Below, one piece after another: positions 17,112 through 25,551 of a stretch of 64,000 nt of DNA. This DNA is from Devosia sp. FKR38 (GTDB taxonomy: Bacteria; Pseudomonadota; Alphaproteobacteria; Rhizobiales; Devosiaceae). Location of the stretch: contig NZ_STGC01000005.1 of assembly GCF_005222805.1 (NCBI RefSeq), positions 1,402,456 through 1,466,455 of the forward strand, given 5' to 3'. Within the stretch, counting starts at the first letter, position 1. Every line of letters begins with the position of its first letter. The notes under the pieces were generated by a model that had not been told where the DNA came from, ran no database searches, and was given only the letters and a program-made list of their open reading frames with translations. Position numbers and translations under genes: made by a program.

Positions 17112-18362
17112 ATGACCAAGTTCAAGTCCGACTTCCTGCGCGTCCTCGATGAGCGCGGCTTCATCCACCAGATTTCCGACCCCGAGGGTCTCGACGCCAA
17201 GGCCCACCAGGGCCAGATCTGCGGCTATGTCGGCTATGACGCCACGGCCACCTCGATCCACATCGGCAATCTGATCTCGGTCACCATGCTCTACTGGTTG
17301 CAGGAGACCGGTCACAAGGCGATCAGCCTGATGGGCGGCGGCACCTCCATGGTGGGCGACCCCTCGTTCCGCGACGACCAGCGCAAGCTGCTCACCGTCG
17401 AGCAGATCCAGACCAATATCGACTCCATCCAGCGCGTTTACGGCAATATCCTGAACTATGGCGGCTCCAACCCTGCCATCATGGTCAACAATGCCGATTG
17501 GCTGCTCAAGCTGAACTATGTCGAATTCCTGCGCGACGTGGGCCGGCATTTCTCGGTCAATCGCATGCTCAGCTTTGACTCGGTCAAGCTGCGCCTCGAC
17601 CGCGAACAGTCGCTCAGCTTCCTCGAATTCAACTACATGATCATGCAGGGCTACGACTTCACCGAGCTCAACCGCCGCTATGGCACCATCCTGCAGATGG
17701 GTGGCTCGGATCAGTGGGGCAATATCATCAATGGCGTCGACCTCAACCACCGCATGGGTGGCGAGCAGCTCTATGCCCTGACGACGCCGCTGCTGACCAA
17801 ATCCTCGGGCGAGAAAATGGGCAAGTCGGCCTCCGGCGCCGTCTGGCTCAATGGCGACCTCTTCAGCCCCTATGATTTCTGGCAGTATTTCCGTAACACC
17901 GAAGACGCGGACGTCGGCAAGTTCCTCAAGATCTTCACCCGCCTGCCCCTGAGCGAAATCGAAAAGCTCGCGGCCCTGGGCGGCAATGAAATCAACGAGG
18001 CCAAGAAGGTGCTGGCCACCGAGGTCACCGCCATCGTCCATGGGCGACAGGCCGCCACCGAAGCGGCACACACCGCCCAGGCAACCTTTGAGTCCGGCGC
18101 CATCGATCTGTCGCTGCCCACCGCCACCGTCAGCCATGCCGAGCTGGCCACCGGCCTGGGCATTCTGGCCGCGCTGGTAACGGCGGGCCTGGCCGCCTCC
18201 AATGGTGAAGCCCGCCGCCATGTCCAGTCCGGCGCCGTGCGCGTCAACGATGCGGTGATCGAGGATGACAAGCTGGCCATTGGCGACAATGCGCTACTGC
18301 CCGAAGGCGTCATCAAGCTCTCGGTCGGCAAGAAGCGCCACGCGCTGATCAAGCCGGTCTGA
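17112..18362 (+). CDS. tyrS: Tyrosyl-tRNA synthetase
   Basis: TyrRS charges tRNA-Tyr. The 416-residue class I synthetase shows [15 protein letters not shown] with the HIGH-type motif HIGN (residues 50-53), the tyrosine pocket [18 protein letters not shown], the KMSKS-type loop KMGKS (235-239) and a C-terminal S4 RNA-binding domain (about 350-410, [17 protein letters not shown]). The length is normal. It is followed by a clear intrinsic terminator. Confidence 0.96.
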   Translation: MTKFKSDFLRVLDERGFIHQISDPEGLDAKAHQGQICGYVGYDATATSIHIGNLISVTMLYWLQETGHKAISLMGGGTSMVGDPSFRDDQRKLLTVEQIQTNIDSIQRVYGNILNYGGSNPAIMVNNADWLLKLNYVEFLRDVGRHFSVNRMLSFDSVKLRLDREQSLSFLEFNYMIMQGYDFTELNRRYGTILQMGGSDQWGNIINGVDLNHRMGGEQLYALTTPLLTKSSGEKMGKSASGAVWLNGDLFSPYDFWQYFRNTEDADVGKFLKIFTRLPLSEIEKLAALGGNEINEAKKVLATEVTAIVHGRQAATEAAHTAQATFESGAIDLSLPTATVSHAELATGLGILAALVTAGLAASNGEARRHVQSGAVRVNDAVIEDDKLAIGDNALLPEGVIKLSVGKKRHALIKPV

Positions 18363-18382
18363 GACGGACAAAATGCTTTGAA

Positions 18383-18411
18383 GGGGCGTCGGGCAACCGG
18401 CGCCCTTTTTT
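18383..18411 (+). terminator. Intrinsic terminator of tyrS
   Basis: A GC-rich hairpin (GGGCG-T-CGG, loop GCAA, CCG-G-CGCCC) is followed directly by six T residues at 18406-18411, 20 bases after the tyrS stop. Confidence 0.85.
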
Positions 18412-18700
18412 CTTGCTCCCTGTAGGGATCGACCGGCCGCGGCGCCTATATGCGACGGCAAGTTGCAGGGAGTGACTTGGCTGGGATCAGCAATTCAGCA
18501 GCGCAGGCTTGAGCGCAATTCCGGCGCCACACAGTGACGGAATCATGACATCTGGGGTTGGCGAATCAACTCACTAAACTGTTCAGGCAGAATAATATCG
18601 TGTCCTATTCGCACCCGATATTGGCCAGACGTCACCTGTTCGGGAGCAGCGTTTCCGTGGCCTTGTCCGACCGTACCCACCACACCGGAAAGGACAGATC
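18412..18700. other. Promoter region of the coiled-coil/PRC/HdeD cluster
   Basis: No coding frame here has supporting features; a TTG-started frame at 18558-18749 overlaps the next gene and looks unlike any protein. The stretch is relatively A+T-rich near 18570-18600 (a TAATAT at about 18594 could be a -10). I looked for an EcfG-type stress promoter (GGAAC, 16-17 bases, CGTT) and did not find one. Confidence 0.4.
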
Positions 18701-19117
18701 ATGGGACAGCGTATCGATCAATTCTGTGAGGATCTTCGTCTCAAGCTGACCGCCATTGATGATGGCGTGACCGCACTCAAGGCCAATGTGCAAGAGCACA
18801 ATAGCGAACTCGTGCAGCATGTCCGCGACCGCCGCGATGCGCTGGACGCCCGCATCAAGGAGCGCCACCAGCACATCGTGGATGCAAACCACCGCGCCAT
18901 GGCCTGGGGCGAAAGCCGCAAGCTGGAAACCCAGGCTCAGATTGACGCCTGGAAGCAGAGTCGCGAAATCGACAAGCTCGAACGCCGCGCCCAGTCGGCA
19001 GAAGCCTATGCCAGCGATATCGCCGAGATCGCCCTGGCGGCGGTGGACGAAGCCGAAAGCGCGGCCCTCGATGCCTGGCTCGCCCGTCTTGATGCCGATC
19101 TGGCAGCCGGAGGCTAA
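18701..19117 (+). CDS. Conserved-looking coiled-coil protein, function unknown
   Basis: A 138-residue, highly charged, almost wholly helical protein. Heptad-like spacing runs through most of its length (LRLKLTAIDDGVTALKANVQ, HVRDRRDALDARIKERHQHI, SREIDKLERRAQSAEAY), and the C-terminal third is an Ala/Glu/Asp amphipathic helix. There is one cysteine and no signal peptide or membrane segment. I do not recognise the family. The ATG at 18701 has GGAAAGGAC upstream. The next gene starts 1 base after its stop using this gene's end as ribosome site, so the two are translationally coupled. Confidence 0.7.
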   Translation: MGQRIDQFCEDLRLKLTAIDDGVTALKANVQEHNSELVQHVRDRRDALDARIKERHQHIVDANHRAMAWGESRKLETQAQIDAWKQSREIDKLERRAQSAEAYASDIAEIALAAVDEAESAALDAWLARLDADLAAGG

Positions 19118-19118
19118 A

Positions 19119-19520
19119 TTGAACAAGCCCACTTTCCCCACGCTGTTTTCCGCAGCGGTTCTCGTGTGCGTGGCCGTCACTCTGACGCCCGCGCCGGCTG
19201 CCGCCCAGGTCGCCGGCTCGACCGTGGTCGAGGTCGATGTCACCGAACTGCGGCAGTTGGCCCTGGGTTGGAGCGCCAAACGCCAGGTCCTCGGTCGTTC
19301 AGTCTATAACGACAAGGGCGAACTGCTTGGCACGGTGGACGATCTCATCGTCTCCCCGGGCAAGGCGGTGTCCTACATCATCCTCAATGCCGGCGGCGCG
19401 CTGATGCGGCACGACGTCGCCATCGCGGTCTCCCAGTTCGGCCTGGTGGACAATCGTCTGACGCTGCCAGGCACCACCCGGGACAACCTCACGGCCGCCC
19501 CGCAGTTCCAATACAATTGA
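19119..19520 (+). CDS. Secreted PRC-barrel domain protein
   Basis: A 133-residue protein with a signal peptide (about residues 1-30: LFSAAVLVCVAVTLTPAPAAAQ) and a PRC-barrel fold (about 55-125), seen as GRSVYNDKGELLGTVDDLIVSPG and a following hydrophobic YIILNAGG strand. PRC-barrels bind RNA, proteins or small ligands; periplasmic versions are common in Hyphomicrobiales with unknown roles. The start is a TTG at 19119 with a GGAGG 6 bases upstream, better supported than the ATG at 19092 inside the previous gene. It is followed 11 bases later by the HdeD-like gene. Confidence 0.75.
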   Translation: MNKPTFPTLFSAAVLVCVAVTLTPAPAAAQVAGSTVVEVDVTELRQLALGWSAKRQVLGRSVYNDKGELLGTVDDLIVSPGKAVSYIILNAGGALMRHDVAIAVSQFGLVDNRLTLPGTTRDNLTAAPQFQYN

Positions 19521-19531
19521 AGGAGGTCGGA

Positions 19532-20101
19532 ATGGATTCCGTTGCGTCCGATAACCAGCCCACCGGGCTCTTCGCCGGCCTGGCCCGCAACTGGTGGGCC
19601 CTGGCCCTTCGCGGCTTGCTTGGCATAGTCTTTGGCATGGTGGCGCTGGTCTGGCCGGCGTCGACCATGTTGTCGCTGGTCGTGGTGTTTGCGGCCTATG
19701 CCCTGGTCGGGGGCGTTTTGACCATCATTGCCAGCGTTCGCGCCATGGCGAGCCACGACCGCTGGAGCCTGCTGCTGCTCGAGGGCATCGTCAGCATCCT
19801 GGCCGCTGTGGCGGCGCTGGCCTGGCCGGGCCTCACCGTGATCAGCTTTGTCGGTCTTATGGCGTTCTGGTCGATTATCACCGGGGCCCTGATGCTCGGA
19901 TCGGCCTTCCGCCTCGATGCGGCGGCCGGCCGCTGGTGGATGGTCCTGGGTGCGGTGTCTTCGGTATTTTTCGGCATCGTCCTGATCTGGGCGCCGCTTA
20001 CCGGTGCCGTGGTGCTGACCTGGTGGCTGGGCGCCTATGCCATCGTGTTCGGCATAGCCCTCATCGTCTTGGGTTTTCAGCTGCGCTCGGTCGCCCACTA
20101 A
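19532..20101 (+). CDS. HdeD-family (DUF308) inner membrane protein
   Basis: A 189-residue integral membrane protein with about six transmembrane helices in hairpin pairs, the repeated pattern LRGLLGIVFGMVALVWP / LLLEGIVSILAAVAALAWPG / LGAVSSVFFGIVLIWAP typical of HdeD (acid-resistance membrane protein) relatives. In E. coli HdeD contributes to acid resistance at high cell density; elsewhere its role is unknown. The ATG at 19532 has a strong GAAGGAGG, 10 bases after the PRC-barrel stop, so these three genes form an operon. Confidence 0.85.
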   Translation: MDSVASDNQPTGLFAGLARNWWALALRGLLGIVFGMVALVWPASTMLSLVVVFAAYALVGGVLTIIASVRAMASHDRWSLLLLEGIVSILAAVAALAWPGLTVISFVGLMAFWSIITGALMLGSAFRLDAAAGRWWMVLGAVSSVFFGIVLIWAPLTGAVVLTWWLGAYAIVFGIALIVLGFQLRSVAH

Positions 20102-20186
20102 GCCTAACCCTTGATGCCATTGACCTTATCCTGCTTAATGCGGCGGGGTAGCCGCTCACCGGCTGCCCCGCCGGAGTGCAAGGTCG

Positions 20187-21266
20187 ATGGACAAAACGCT
20201 CAAGCAACCCGGCGTGCTGCTGGGCCCGGATGATCGTGTGCATTCGCCGGCCAAGCTGGCCGCGGTCGTGGATCGGCTCGTGGCCGATGGCGTGCCCATA
20301 GCGGACGTCCTTGCGGGAACCACGCTGACACAACCGGCCCTCGCGTCGCCGCGCACGCGCGTCTCGCTCACCGAGATCCTGAAGGTCTATCGCACCGCTC
20401 TGCGCCTTGCGGCAGATGAGGACTTTGCCTTCAAGGTCGGAATGGATTTTCACCTGTCTTCCTTCGGCATGTATGGCTTTGCCATGCTCTCCAGCACCAA
20501 CTTCCGCCAGACAGCACAGTTTGCCACCCGGTATCACCAGTTGGCCGTGCCATTGACCGATGTGACATTCGAGGAACACGAGGGCATGGCCAGCTGGATC
20601 ATTGAACCGGTGCGCCACCCCTATGTCGATGCCGCGCTCTACCGCTTCATTGTCGAGATGCAAGTCGGCATTCTGACGACGATCCACCGTGACGTCATGG
20701 GACCGGACTTCACCTTTGATGAGGCCCAGTTCAGCTGGACCATGCCAGAGGCGATCCGCGACCATACTAGGCAAATCTGCGGGCGGGTCGTGTTCGGCCA
20801 GCCTGCCAACCGGTTCATGTTTGCTGCCCAATGGCTGGATGCGCCGCCGGTGCATGGCAACAGGCTGACCTATGTCAGCGTCGTTGAGCTCTGCGATGGT
20901 TTGCTGCGGGAGATCGGCATGGGAGCCGGCACAGCCGGACAGGTCCGCCAGCTCTTGCTGGCCAACCTGATGCGCCCTGTCGACCTGCCCACGGTCGCCG
21001 CGGCGCTGGGCCTGGGCGAGCGCACCTTGCGCCGTCGCCTGGCCGAACATGGCACATCGTTTCGGTTGCTCCTCGACGAATTGCGCCGCGATCTGGCATT
21101 GCGGGCCCTGGCCGATGAATCGCGCACCGTCGAGGAAATCGCCTTCGCCCTTGGGTTCAGCGAAGCGGCCAATTTCCGGCATGCCTTTCGACGCTGGACA
21201 GCCGCGGCGCCACGCTCGTTTCGCTCGAGCTCGGCTCGTGTTCTGGGTAGCGAGCCCAAGGCTTAA
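20187..21266 (+). CDS. AraC-family transcriptional regulator with arabinose-binding-type sensor domain
   Basis: A 359-residue regulator. Residues about 20-215 form the N-terminal sensor domain of the OruR/ArgR-like AraC group (PF12625-like: PIADVLAGTTLTQPAL, YHQLAVPLTDVTFEEHEG), and about 265-345 hold two helix-turn-helix units: LPTVAAALGLGERTLRRRL and VEEIAFALGFSEAANFRHAF. The effector and targets are unknown. It stands alone, 85 bases after the HdeD-like gene on the same strand. Confidence 0.88.
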   Translation: MDKTLKQPGVLLGPDDRVHSPAKLAAVVDRLVADGVPIADVLAGTTLTQPALASPRTRVSLTEILKVYRTALRLAADEDFAFKVGMDFHLSSFGMYGFAMLSSTNFRQTAQFATRYHQLAVPLTDVTFEEHEGMASWIIEPVRHPYVDAALYRFIVEMQVGILTTIHRDVMGPDFTFDEAQFSWTMPEAIRDHTRQICGRVVFGQPANRFMFAAQWLDAPPVHGNRLTYVSVVELCDGLLREIGMGAGTAGQVRQLLLANLMRPVDLPTVAAALGLGERTLRRRLAEHGTSFRLLLDELRRDLALRALADESRTVEEIAFALGFSEAANFRHAFRRWTAAAPRSFRSSSARVLGSEPKA

Positions 21267-21363
21267 CGGATTGCCGAAGCGGGCCGTCCAACAGGCCCAG
21301 GCCTGCCGGCTCTCCGGTCGGGCCACCCAATCGCCTGTGCCAGGAAACGCGGTTGGCGGGCGT

Positions 21364-24300
21364 TTATTGCGCGGGCGGCAGCGCCTTGGCGCGGAACTCG
21401 AACAGCTCGCGGAACACGCCCGGCACCAGCACCGACAGCGGATTGATGCGGAACTGCGGATTCTCCAGCGGCCCGTTGACCGCAAAAGTCACCCCCACCA
21501 GCCCCTCGCCATCGCGCCCGCCCAGGATCGGCCCGAGCAGCGGGATCTTCTGGAATACGCTGTTGAGCCCGAACAGCGGCACATAGGTGCCGGTCAGGTC
21601 ATATTGATGCTGGCTGGTGTAGATGAAGCCGCGCAGCGTGCCGCCCACCGTCGGCCCGGTCAGAATGGCATTGGTGATCTGCACGCGGTCGGTGCTGCGC
21701 TGGAAGTCCACCTGCGCCGCATCGAAATCGAGCCGCTTGCTCTGGGCGACGCTGGCCAGGGAATCCGAGCGATTGCCCAGCACCTGCACCACATTGTCCT
21801 CGTCCACGATGGCAAAGCTGCGCATCAGCAATTGCCCGGCCTCGATGTCCTGCTTGCCGTCCGTGGTCAGCACCAGGCTGCCTGTGCCGCCAACCAGGCG
21901 CGAATAGACCCCCAGGAAGCGCAGCACCGTGCCGGCGTCGTTGAAGGCCACCGAGAGCGTGCGCCCCTCGCTGGCCGGATTGGTGGTGATCGACAGGCTA
22001 TTGGCGTCGCTGAACGTGGCAGTCAGGTTCGCCCGGCGCATGTCGCTGCCCGACAGCAGCATGTCCAGGTTCAGCTTGAACGCTGTCGTTGCATAAAAGC
22101 CGATGGCGCGCTCAAGCTGCACATCCAGCGATATGGTCTGGTTGAACTGCTCGGTCTGAACGCCGCCCTTGCCCTCCTCGATGCTGAAGAAGCGCTTCAG
22201 CACGGGCTTGAGGTCAAGCTGGTCGCCCCGCACGCGCACGGCAAAGCCGCCACGGATCGGCGCCACCGCCACCTGCGCATCGTCCCCCTCACCCAGCGCG
22301 AACTTGCTGAAATCGGCGGCCACCAGCCCGTCCTTGGCGTGGAACTCCAGCGCACCCTCCAGCCGCACCGTGCCAAAGGCCAGCACGATATCGCTGAGCC
22401 TGGTCACCTCCCCGGTCTGGCGCATGGTTGCGCTCACCGTGCCCGGCGTCCCCACCGGTTTGCTGATGCCCAGATCCTTGATGTTCAGGCCTGCGCCCTC
22501 GAGGTCCACCGCCATTTTCAGAGTTCCGTCGCGCATCGGCTGCGCCACAAAGCGCAGGCTGCCGCTGAGGAAGGCCGAGGCGTCAAGGCCCATCTTGGCC
22601 AGCCCCGCCACATCCACCGTGGACGACAGGCGGAACACCGGGTCGGTGCTCGGCGTGCCCGTGATCTCCAGCTGCGCCGGGATGCCGTCAATATCGGCGG
22701 TGCCGCCCAGCTGATAGCCATCCTGCGAGGCGCTGAACGCCAGCTGACCATTGCTGATCATGCGCTTCTCGATCGGCACTGTGCTGGCAAAATCCTTGGC
22801 CGTGCCATTGAACACATAGTCAAAGCTGGGCGCTTTGCCACTGTCGGCATCGGGCAGATGCACCGTCGCCACCAGTCCCGATTCCACCACGCCACTGAGC
22901 GCCCTCAGGTCCACTGGCAGGTCGGCATTGGCCAACAGCCCCGGCTGCTGCTCGTCCACCAGGGCGAGAATGGCCGGAATGCCCCCGGCGATATCGCCCG
23001 AAACCTCGACAATGCCCTCGCCGGGCACCGCGCTGTCGATGATGACGGCCGGATTGCTCACGCGAATATCGCCAGACGCCGTCGGCAGCGTGCCGCCACC
23101 GGCCGAGATGGTCACCTTGCTGTCGCTGACCTGTACCCGCATTTCGCCATCCATGGCGATGGGCGCCATAGTGTCCGTCGGCTTGATGGAAACGCCGGTG
23201 CCCACCAGATCGATGGCAATTGCGCCGGCTGGCACCGGCTTGTCCTTTTCGCCAGGCTTGGCCAGCGACCCCACCGGGAACTTGAATGCCATGCGCGCCT
23301 GGCGCACCGCGCCATCGGTGACATTGGCCACCACCCAGTCGCGGCTCTCGCTGCCCATCATATAGGGCCACAACCGCTTGAAATCGTCGGCGCTCAGCCC
23401 CTTGCTGGCCAGCGCCATGTCCACGCCCAACCCGGCCTGCAGCATGTCAAGCCGCCCCTTGGCCTCCACCACCGCATCGCCCTTGCGCGCCACCAGGGCG
23501 TCTATGCCCAGCGCGCCATAGAGCGGCGCCGACCAGCCGCTGAACTCCATGCTGTCGATCGGCATCTCGGGCGCTGCCATATCATTGGGCTGCACCACGA
23601 CGTCCCTTGCCTTGAGCGACAGCCCCACCGTCGGCCCATAGGCGGCGTCCAGCCCCATGGCGAACACGCCCGAGACCTTGGCCGAGCTATTGCCGATCTG
23701 AAGGGCAGCCTCCTCCAGCGTGAACTGCCCGTCCTTGGGCGACCAGTTCACGTCCATGATCGAGCTGGCAATGGGGAAATAGGCGTCTTCGAGCCGCAGA
23801 TCGAGCCCAGTCAGATCGACCTTGAACCGCCCATCGACCAGCTTGCCGCCGGAGCGGGCGAAATTGACATCGATCGACAGCGACCCTGCCCCGCGCAATG
23901 CCGCCATGCTGGTGGGGTCGTCGATAAAGGGCAGGAAGGCTGCAAAATCAATATTAGTGACATCGGCCTCGATGCGCACAGCCCCCGCATCATTGACCGT
24001 GCGGGCAATGCCGCCGGCCATGGTGCGCCCGCCCAGCGTCGCGGAAAAACTACCCAGCGTGTCACGCAGATTGGCGCTCGGCCCGATTTCGAGATCGATA
24101 TTCTCAAAGCGCCGGAACAGGCCATAGACACTGTCCGACATGCCCACGATGCCATCACGCACCCGCAGCCGCGAGAACCGCCCCTGCGCCGTCTGCTCCA
24201 CCAGATTGGCAATGCCCTGTTCGGTGGCCTCCAGATTGTAGATCAGCCAGTCATTGTCCGAGCGCATCGGCGCCCTCTGGTCGATCTGGCTCAGATCAAT

Positions 24301-24852
24301 GCCGCGCGAGCCGATATCGACGGCCGGAAAGGCGTCGTCGCCCTCTTGCACCCGGACCGTCGGCGCACCGCCAGTGGGGTCCTCCACCACCTCGAAACTG
24401 GTGAGGCGCGGCCCGAACAGATCCTGCACCATCTGCACATGCGGTCTGACAACGGTCACTGTGGCGCCCGGCTGCCCGAACAGCGCCCGCGCCGGCGAAA
24501 ACCCGATCTCAAGCGCCGCAATAGAGACTTTTGCGCCGGTCTTGCTGTCGGCAAAGACCACAGGCGCGAACTGGATCACCGGCCAGACGCCGTCCTCCAG
24601 CGCCAGCGACATGTCACCCAGACTGAGCGAACTGGTCGGCGGCAGGGCCGAGCGCACCAGCGACTGCGCCGCCTCGCTGCCGAACGGCAGGCGCACCGGC
24701 GTCACCAGCAGCACGGCAAACAGCAGCACCAGCAAGACCGCAGGAATGCCGAATATCCACACAGCCAGCTTGGCTGCATGCCGCGCGCGCGGGCGCCTGA
24801 CCACGGATGGCGGCGGTATCGGTGTGTCTGCTGGTAAGATCGACGCGCTCAC
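21364..24852 (-). CDS. Large AsmA-like (DUF3971) envelope protein
   Basis: A 1162-residue protein with one N-terminal membrane anchor (WIFGIPAVLLVLLFAVLLV, about residues 31-49) and a huge periplasmic part rich in beta-strands. It resembles the DUF3971/AsmA-like C-terminal family, relatives of YhdP and TamB that form long lipid-conducting grooves between the membranes; the C-terminus holds the AsmA-like block (LTGTYVPLFGLNSVFQKIPL, GLVGVTFAVNGPLENPQF). The role in phospholipid transport to the outer membrane is inference from the family. The GTG at 24852 has GGAAG upstream; a TTG at 24897 would extend it by 15 residues with no ribosome site. The gene is transcribed away from the peroxiredoxin gene. 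Confidence 0.82.
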   Translation of the reverse strand: MSASILPADTPIPPPSVVRRPRARHAAKLAVWIFGIPAVLLVLLFAVLLVTPVRLPFGSEAAQSLVRSALPPTSSLSLGDMSLALEDGVWPVIQFAPVVFADSKTGAKVSIAALEIGFSPARALFGQPGATVTVVRPHVQMVQDLFGPRLTSFEVVEDPTGGAPTVRVQEGDDAFPAVDIGSRGIDLSQIDQRAPMRSDNDWLIYNLEATEQGIANLVEQTAQGRFSRLRVRDGIVGMSDSVYGLFRRFENIDLEIGPSANLRDTLGSFSATLGGRTMAGGIARTVNDAGAVRIEADVTNIDFAAFLPFIDDPTSMAALRGAGSLSIDVNFARSGGKLVDGRFKVDLTGLDLRLEDAYFPIASSIMDVNWSPKDGQFTLEEAALQIGNSSAKVSGVFAMGLDAAYGPTVGLSLKARDVVVQPNDMAAPEMPIDSMEFSGWSAPLYGALGIDALVARKGDAVVEAKGRLDMLQAGLGVDMALASKGLSADDFKRLWPYMMGSESRDWVVANVTDGAVRQARMAFKFPVGSLAKPGEKDKPVPAGAIAIDLVGTGVSIKPTDTMAPIAMDGEMRVQVSDSKVTISAGGGTLPTASGDIRVSNPAVIIDSAVPGEGIVEVSGDIAGGIPAILALVDEQQPGLLANADLPVDLRALSGVVESGLVATVHLPDADSGKAPSFDYVFNGTAKDFASTVPIEKRMISNGQLAFSASQDGYQLGGTADIDGIPAQLEITGTPSTDPVFRLSSTVDVAGLAKMGLDASAFLSGSLRFVAQPMRDGTLKMAVDLEGAGLNIKDLGISKPVGTPGTVSATMRQTGEVTRLSDIVLAFGTVRLEGALEFHAKDGLVAADFSKFALGEGDDAQVAVAPIRGGFAVRVRGDQLDLKPVLKRFFSIEEGKGGVQTEQFNQTISLDVQLERAIGFYATTAFKLNLDMLLSGSDMRRANLTATFSDANSLSITTNPASEGRTLSVAFNDAGTVLRFLGVYSRLVGGTGSLVLTTDGKQDIEAGQLLMRSFAIVDEDNVVQVLGNRSDSLASVAQSKRLDFDAAQVDFQRSTDRVQITNAILTGPTVGGTLRGFIYTSQHQYDLTGTYVPLFGLNSVFQKIPLLGPILGGRDGEGLVGVTFAVNGPLENPQFRINPLSVLVPGVFRELFEFRAKALPPAQ

Positions 24853-24997
24853 TTGCTTCCGGAACCGGGCTCCGTCGATAGTGCTCGGCGCCCTCAAGAA
24901 TCAACCGCAGAATGCGATCTCATGCACGATGATACCGGCCACAATCAGGCGCCAACACCCACAATGTCGGCAGCCCGGAACTGATGGAAGCGGCACC

Positions 24998-25486
24998 ATG
25001 ACACAATTGTATGAAGGCGATCTTGCCCCCGACTTCACCGTGACACTGGATGACGGCAGTTCGTTCACCCTCTCGGCCGAGCGCGGCCATCCCATTGTGC
25101 TCTACTTTTATCCCGAGGATGATTCTGGCGGCTGCACCGACGAAAATCGCGAGTTTTCCGACCGGGCCGCGGCCTTCCACGCCTTGGGCGCGCGCCTCGT
25201 CGGCATTTCCCCCGACCCCATCGACAAGCACATCAAGTTCCGTCGCAAATACGGATTCACCCTGCCCCTGGGCGCTGATCCCGAGCGCATCGCCATTGAG
25301 GCCTTTGGCCTGTGGCAGCTGAAAAAGCTCTATGGCCGGGAATTCATGGGCCTGATCCGCACCTCGTTCATCATTGGCGCCGACGGGCGCATCCTGCGCA
25401 TCATCCGCGCTACCCGCATCCTCGGCCATGCCCAGAAAGTGCTGGAAGCGCTGCAGCTTGCGCTGGGCAATCCGCCAGCAAAATAG
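24998..25486 (+). CDS. Peroxiredoxin, BCP/PrxQ type, lacking the usual resolving cysteine
   Basis: A 162-residue thiol peroxidase that reduces H2O2 and organic peroxides. It has the PrxQ/BCP pattern LYFYPEDDSGGCTDEN with peroxidatic C46 and the conserved Arg in IRTSFIIGADG. The resolving cysteine expected five residues later is R51, and there is no other cysteine in the protein, so it should behave as a 1-Cys enzyme needing an external thiol. The ATG at 24998 has GGAAG 7 bases upstream; the long open frame running in from 24254 is antisense to the AsmA-like gene. Confidence 0.88.
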   Translation: MTQLYEGDLAPDFTVTLDDGSSFTLSAERGHPIVLYFYPEDDSGGCTDENREFSDRAAAFHALGARLVGISPDPIDKHIKFRRKYGFTLPLGADPERIAIEAFGLWQLKKLYGREFMGLIRTSFIIGADGRILRIIRATRILGHAQKVLEALQLALGNPPAK

Positions 25487-25492
25487 CCTTTG

Positions 25493-25500
25493 TTAACCAT
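25493..25500 (+). promoter_or_regulatory. CtrA-type half-site upstream of the M23 peptidase gene
   Basis: TTAACCAT lies 52 bases before the GTG start. This octamer matches the half-site bound by the cell-cycle regulator CtrA in alphaproteobacteria. A match of eight bases can occur by chance, although intergenic TTAA is scarce in this GC-rich DNA. Confidence 0.35.
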
Positions 25501-25551
25501 ACTGCGTCACACTCCGGCCATCGTGTGTGATGACGTGCTGGAGTGCCTTGC

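Noticed and set aside
18558..18749. Small TTG-started plus-strand ORF before the coiled-coil gene
   Set aside because: It overlaps the real start at 18701 in another frame, has no ribosome site and no protein-like pattern.
21049..24837. A 1262-codon plus-strand frame opposite the AsmA-like gene
   Set aside because: It overlaps the end of the AraC gene, is rich in His/Arg/Gln as expected for an antisense frame, and shows no domain.
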